Below are positions 63,202-64,000 of a DNA stretch of 64,000 nt, piece after piece. The notes beneath the pieces were generated by a model. The model was not told where the DNA came from and did no database searches. It saw only the letters and a list, made by a program, of their open reading frames with translations. The first letter of the stretch is position 1. Each line of letters opens with the position of its first letter. This DNA is from Xenopus tropicalis. Taxonomy: Eukaryota; Chordata; Amphibia; Anura; Pipidae. Location of the stretch: contig NC_030679.2 of NCBI RefSeq assembly GCF_000004195.4, forward strand, positions 149,903,040-149,967,039. Direction: 5' to 3'. The translations under genes were made by a program, and so were the position numbers.

Positions 63202-63304
63202 AACACGTACCCTAAGTCACTTTATCTGATTCAAAAACTGTGATTCATCTCCCACTTCTGATATCTATCTGTAGTTTTATATTGAAAACTAAATGATAAT
63301 ATTC

Positions 63305-63457
63305 GAAATAGGGCAATATGGCGATGCAGAGCAGAATCCTCTATGCGACTATCGATTGATCAATCCTAGCCTGACTCCTTCCTATATAGAAGGAAGGATA
63401 GGATCAATCGATAGTCGCATAGTGGATTCTGCTCTGCATCGCCGTATTGCCCTATTT
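63305..63457. repeat. Near-perfect 57-bp-stem hairpin
   Basis: The left arm AAATAGGGCAATATGGCGAT ... CTATCGATTGATC pairs with the right arm at 63402-63457 with about two mismatches. The loop is about 40 bp with some further pairing. Not seen elsewhere in the window. Confidence 0.85.
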
Positions 63458-63716
63458 TGAATGACCGGAAGCCAAGTTTTAGCAGGTATTTTCTAATAAA
63501 GCATTCAAAATAATAAATGGTGTGCAGGATAGGGCAATGATTGGAGCAGGGTAGAATAGATTTTTTTACTTAAAATTTTTTAGTTTTACTTTTCCTTTAA
63601 CTAGTGTTCTGGTTTAAAGTATAACCTGTATATAGTCCAGATTATTAGACCATTCAGAATAGAAGAACATAGATGGATGATAAATCTAAGTTGTTATTAT
63701 GGGGCTGATTTATCAC

Positions 63717-64000
63717 TAGTGATGGGCGAAATGTTTCGCCAGGCATGGATTCGTGGTGAATTTCCGTGTTTCGCCATTGGCGGATTGTTTCGCGAAATGG
63801 ATGAAAAAATTTGCCGTGGAAAAATTTGCTGTGCGTCCAAAAATTGTCGCGGGCGATGAAATAATAGCCGCGCGACCAAATAATAGCTGCGGGCGACAAA
63901 ATAATAGCCGTGCGACTAAATAATAGCTGCGGGCGACAAAATAATAGCCATGTGACTAAATAATAGCCACGGGCGACAAAATAATAGCCGCGGACGACGA
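63717..64000. mobile_element. hAT family A element, cut by the window end
   Basis: TAGTGATGGGCGAA left end, then tandem AATAATAGCCGCGGGCGAC units like those of 21975-22485. Confidence 0.75.

Overview
This is vertebrate genomic DNA, most likely from a frog of the Xenopus type. The evidence is AT-rich, intron-poor sequence packed with hAT-like and Harbinger-like miniature transposons, a DIRS tyrosine-recombinase retrotransposon, CR1-like and L1-like LINE remnants, 5S-rRNA-derived tandem repeats, and a tandem family of class II-like olfactory receptors. The amphibian assignment is an inference; nothing in the window names a species.

Backbone. Eight intact, very similar olfactory receptor (OR) genes of 305-311 codons lie head to tail on the minus strand: 1769-2686, 8666-9583, 16295-17212, 26295-27212, 35951-36868, 49859-50776, 55185-56120 and 59500-60417. 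Each has one uninterrupted coding exon. Upstream of each lies a nearly invariant promoter block with a TATA box and an Olf/EBF-like palindrome about 80 bp further out. The array grew by duplication of a 4-10 kb unit. Its order on the plus strand is: L1-like 3' remnant, miniature elements, OR 3' flank, OR gene (minus), promoter, miniature elements, unique spacer, 5S-like repeats.

Region by region. 1-30 kb holds four rather regular units. 30.8-34.0 kb is an array of degenerate 5S-rRNA-like units. 34.4-34.6 kb is an L1-like ORF1 scrap. 37.3-43.3 kb is a near-complete DIRS element with inverted terminal repeats, an internal complementary region, gag, RT/RNase H and tyrosine recombinase, and a 482-bp miniature element in its right terminal repeat. 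It is followed by a CR1-like LINE 3' end (43.35-43.96 kb). Together these two insertions separate the coding exon of OR gene 5 from its promoter (about 44.1 kb). 47.5-49.0 kb holds duplicated L1-like remnants and a second CR1 tail. 53.2-54.1 kb is a hAT-like element with an expanded 82-bp minisatellite. 61.5-63.5 kb contains nested palindromic elements and a near-perfect long hairpin.

How it works together. The ORs are probably odorant GPCRs of olfactory neurons driven by a shared TATA + Olf/EBF promoter. Among paralogs, most amino-acid differences lie in TM3, TM4 and TM5, the expected ligand pocket. Most of the rest is transposon-derived. Paralogous copies of the unit give many empty sites, so individual insertions can be read directly with their target-site duplications.
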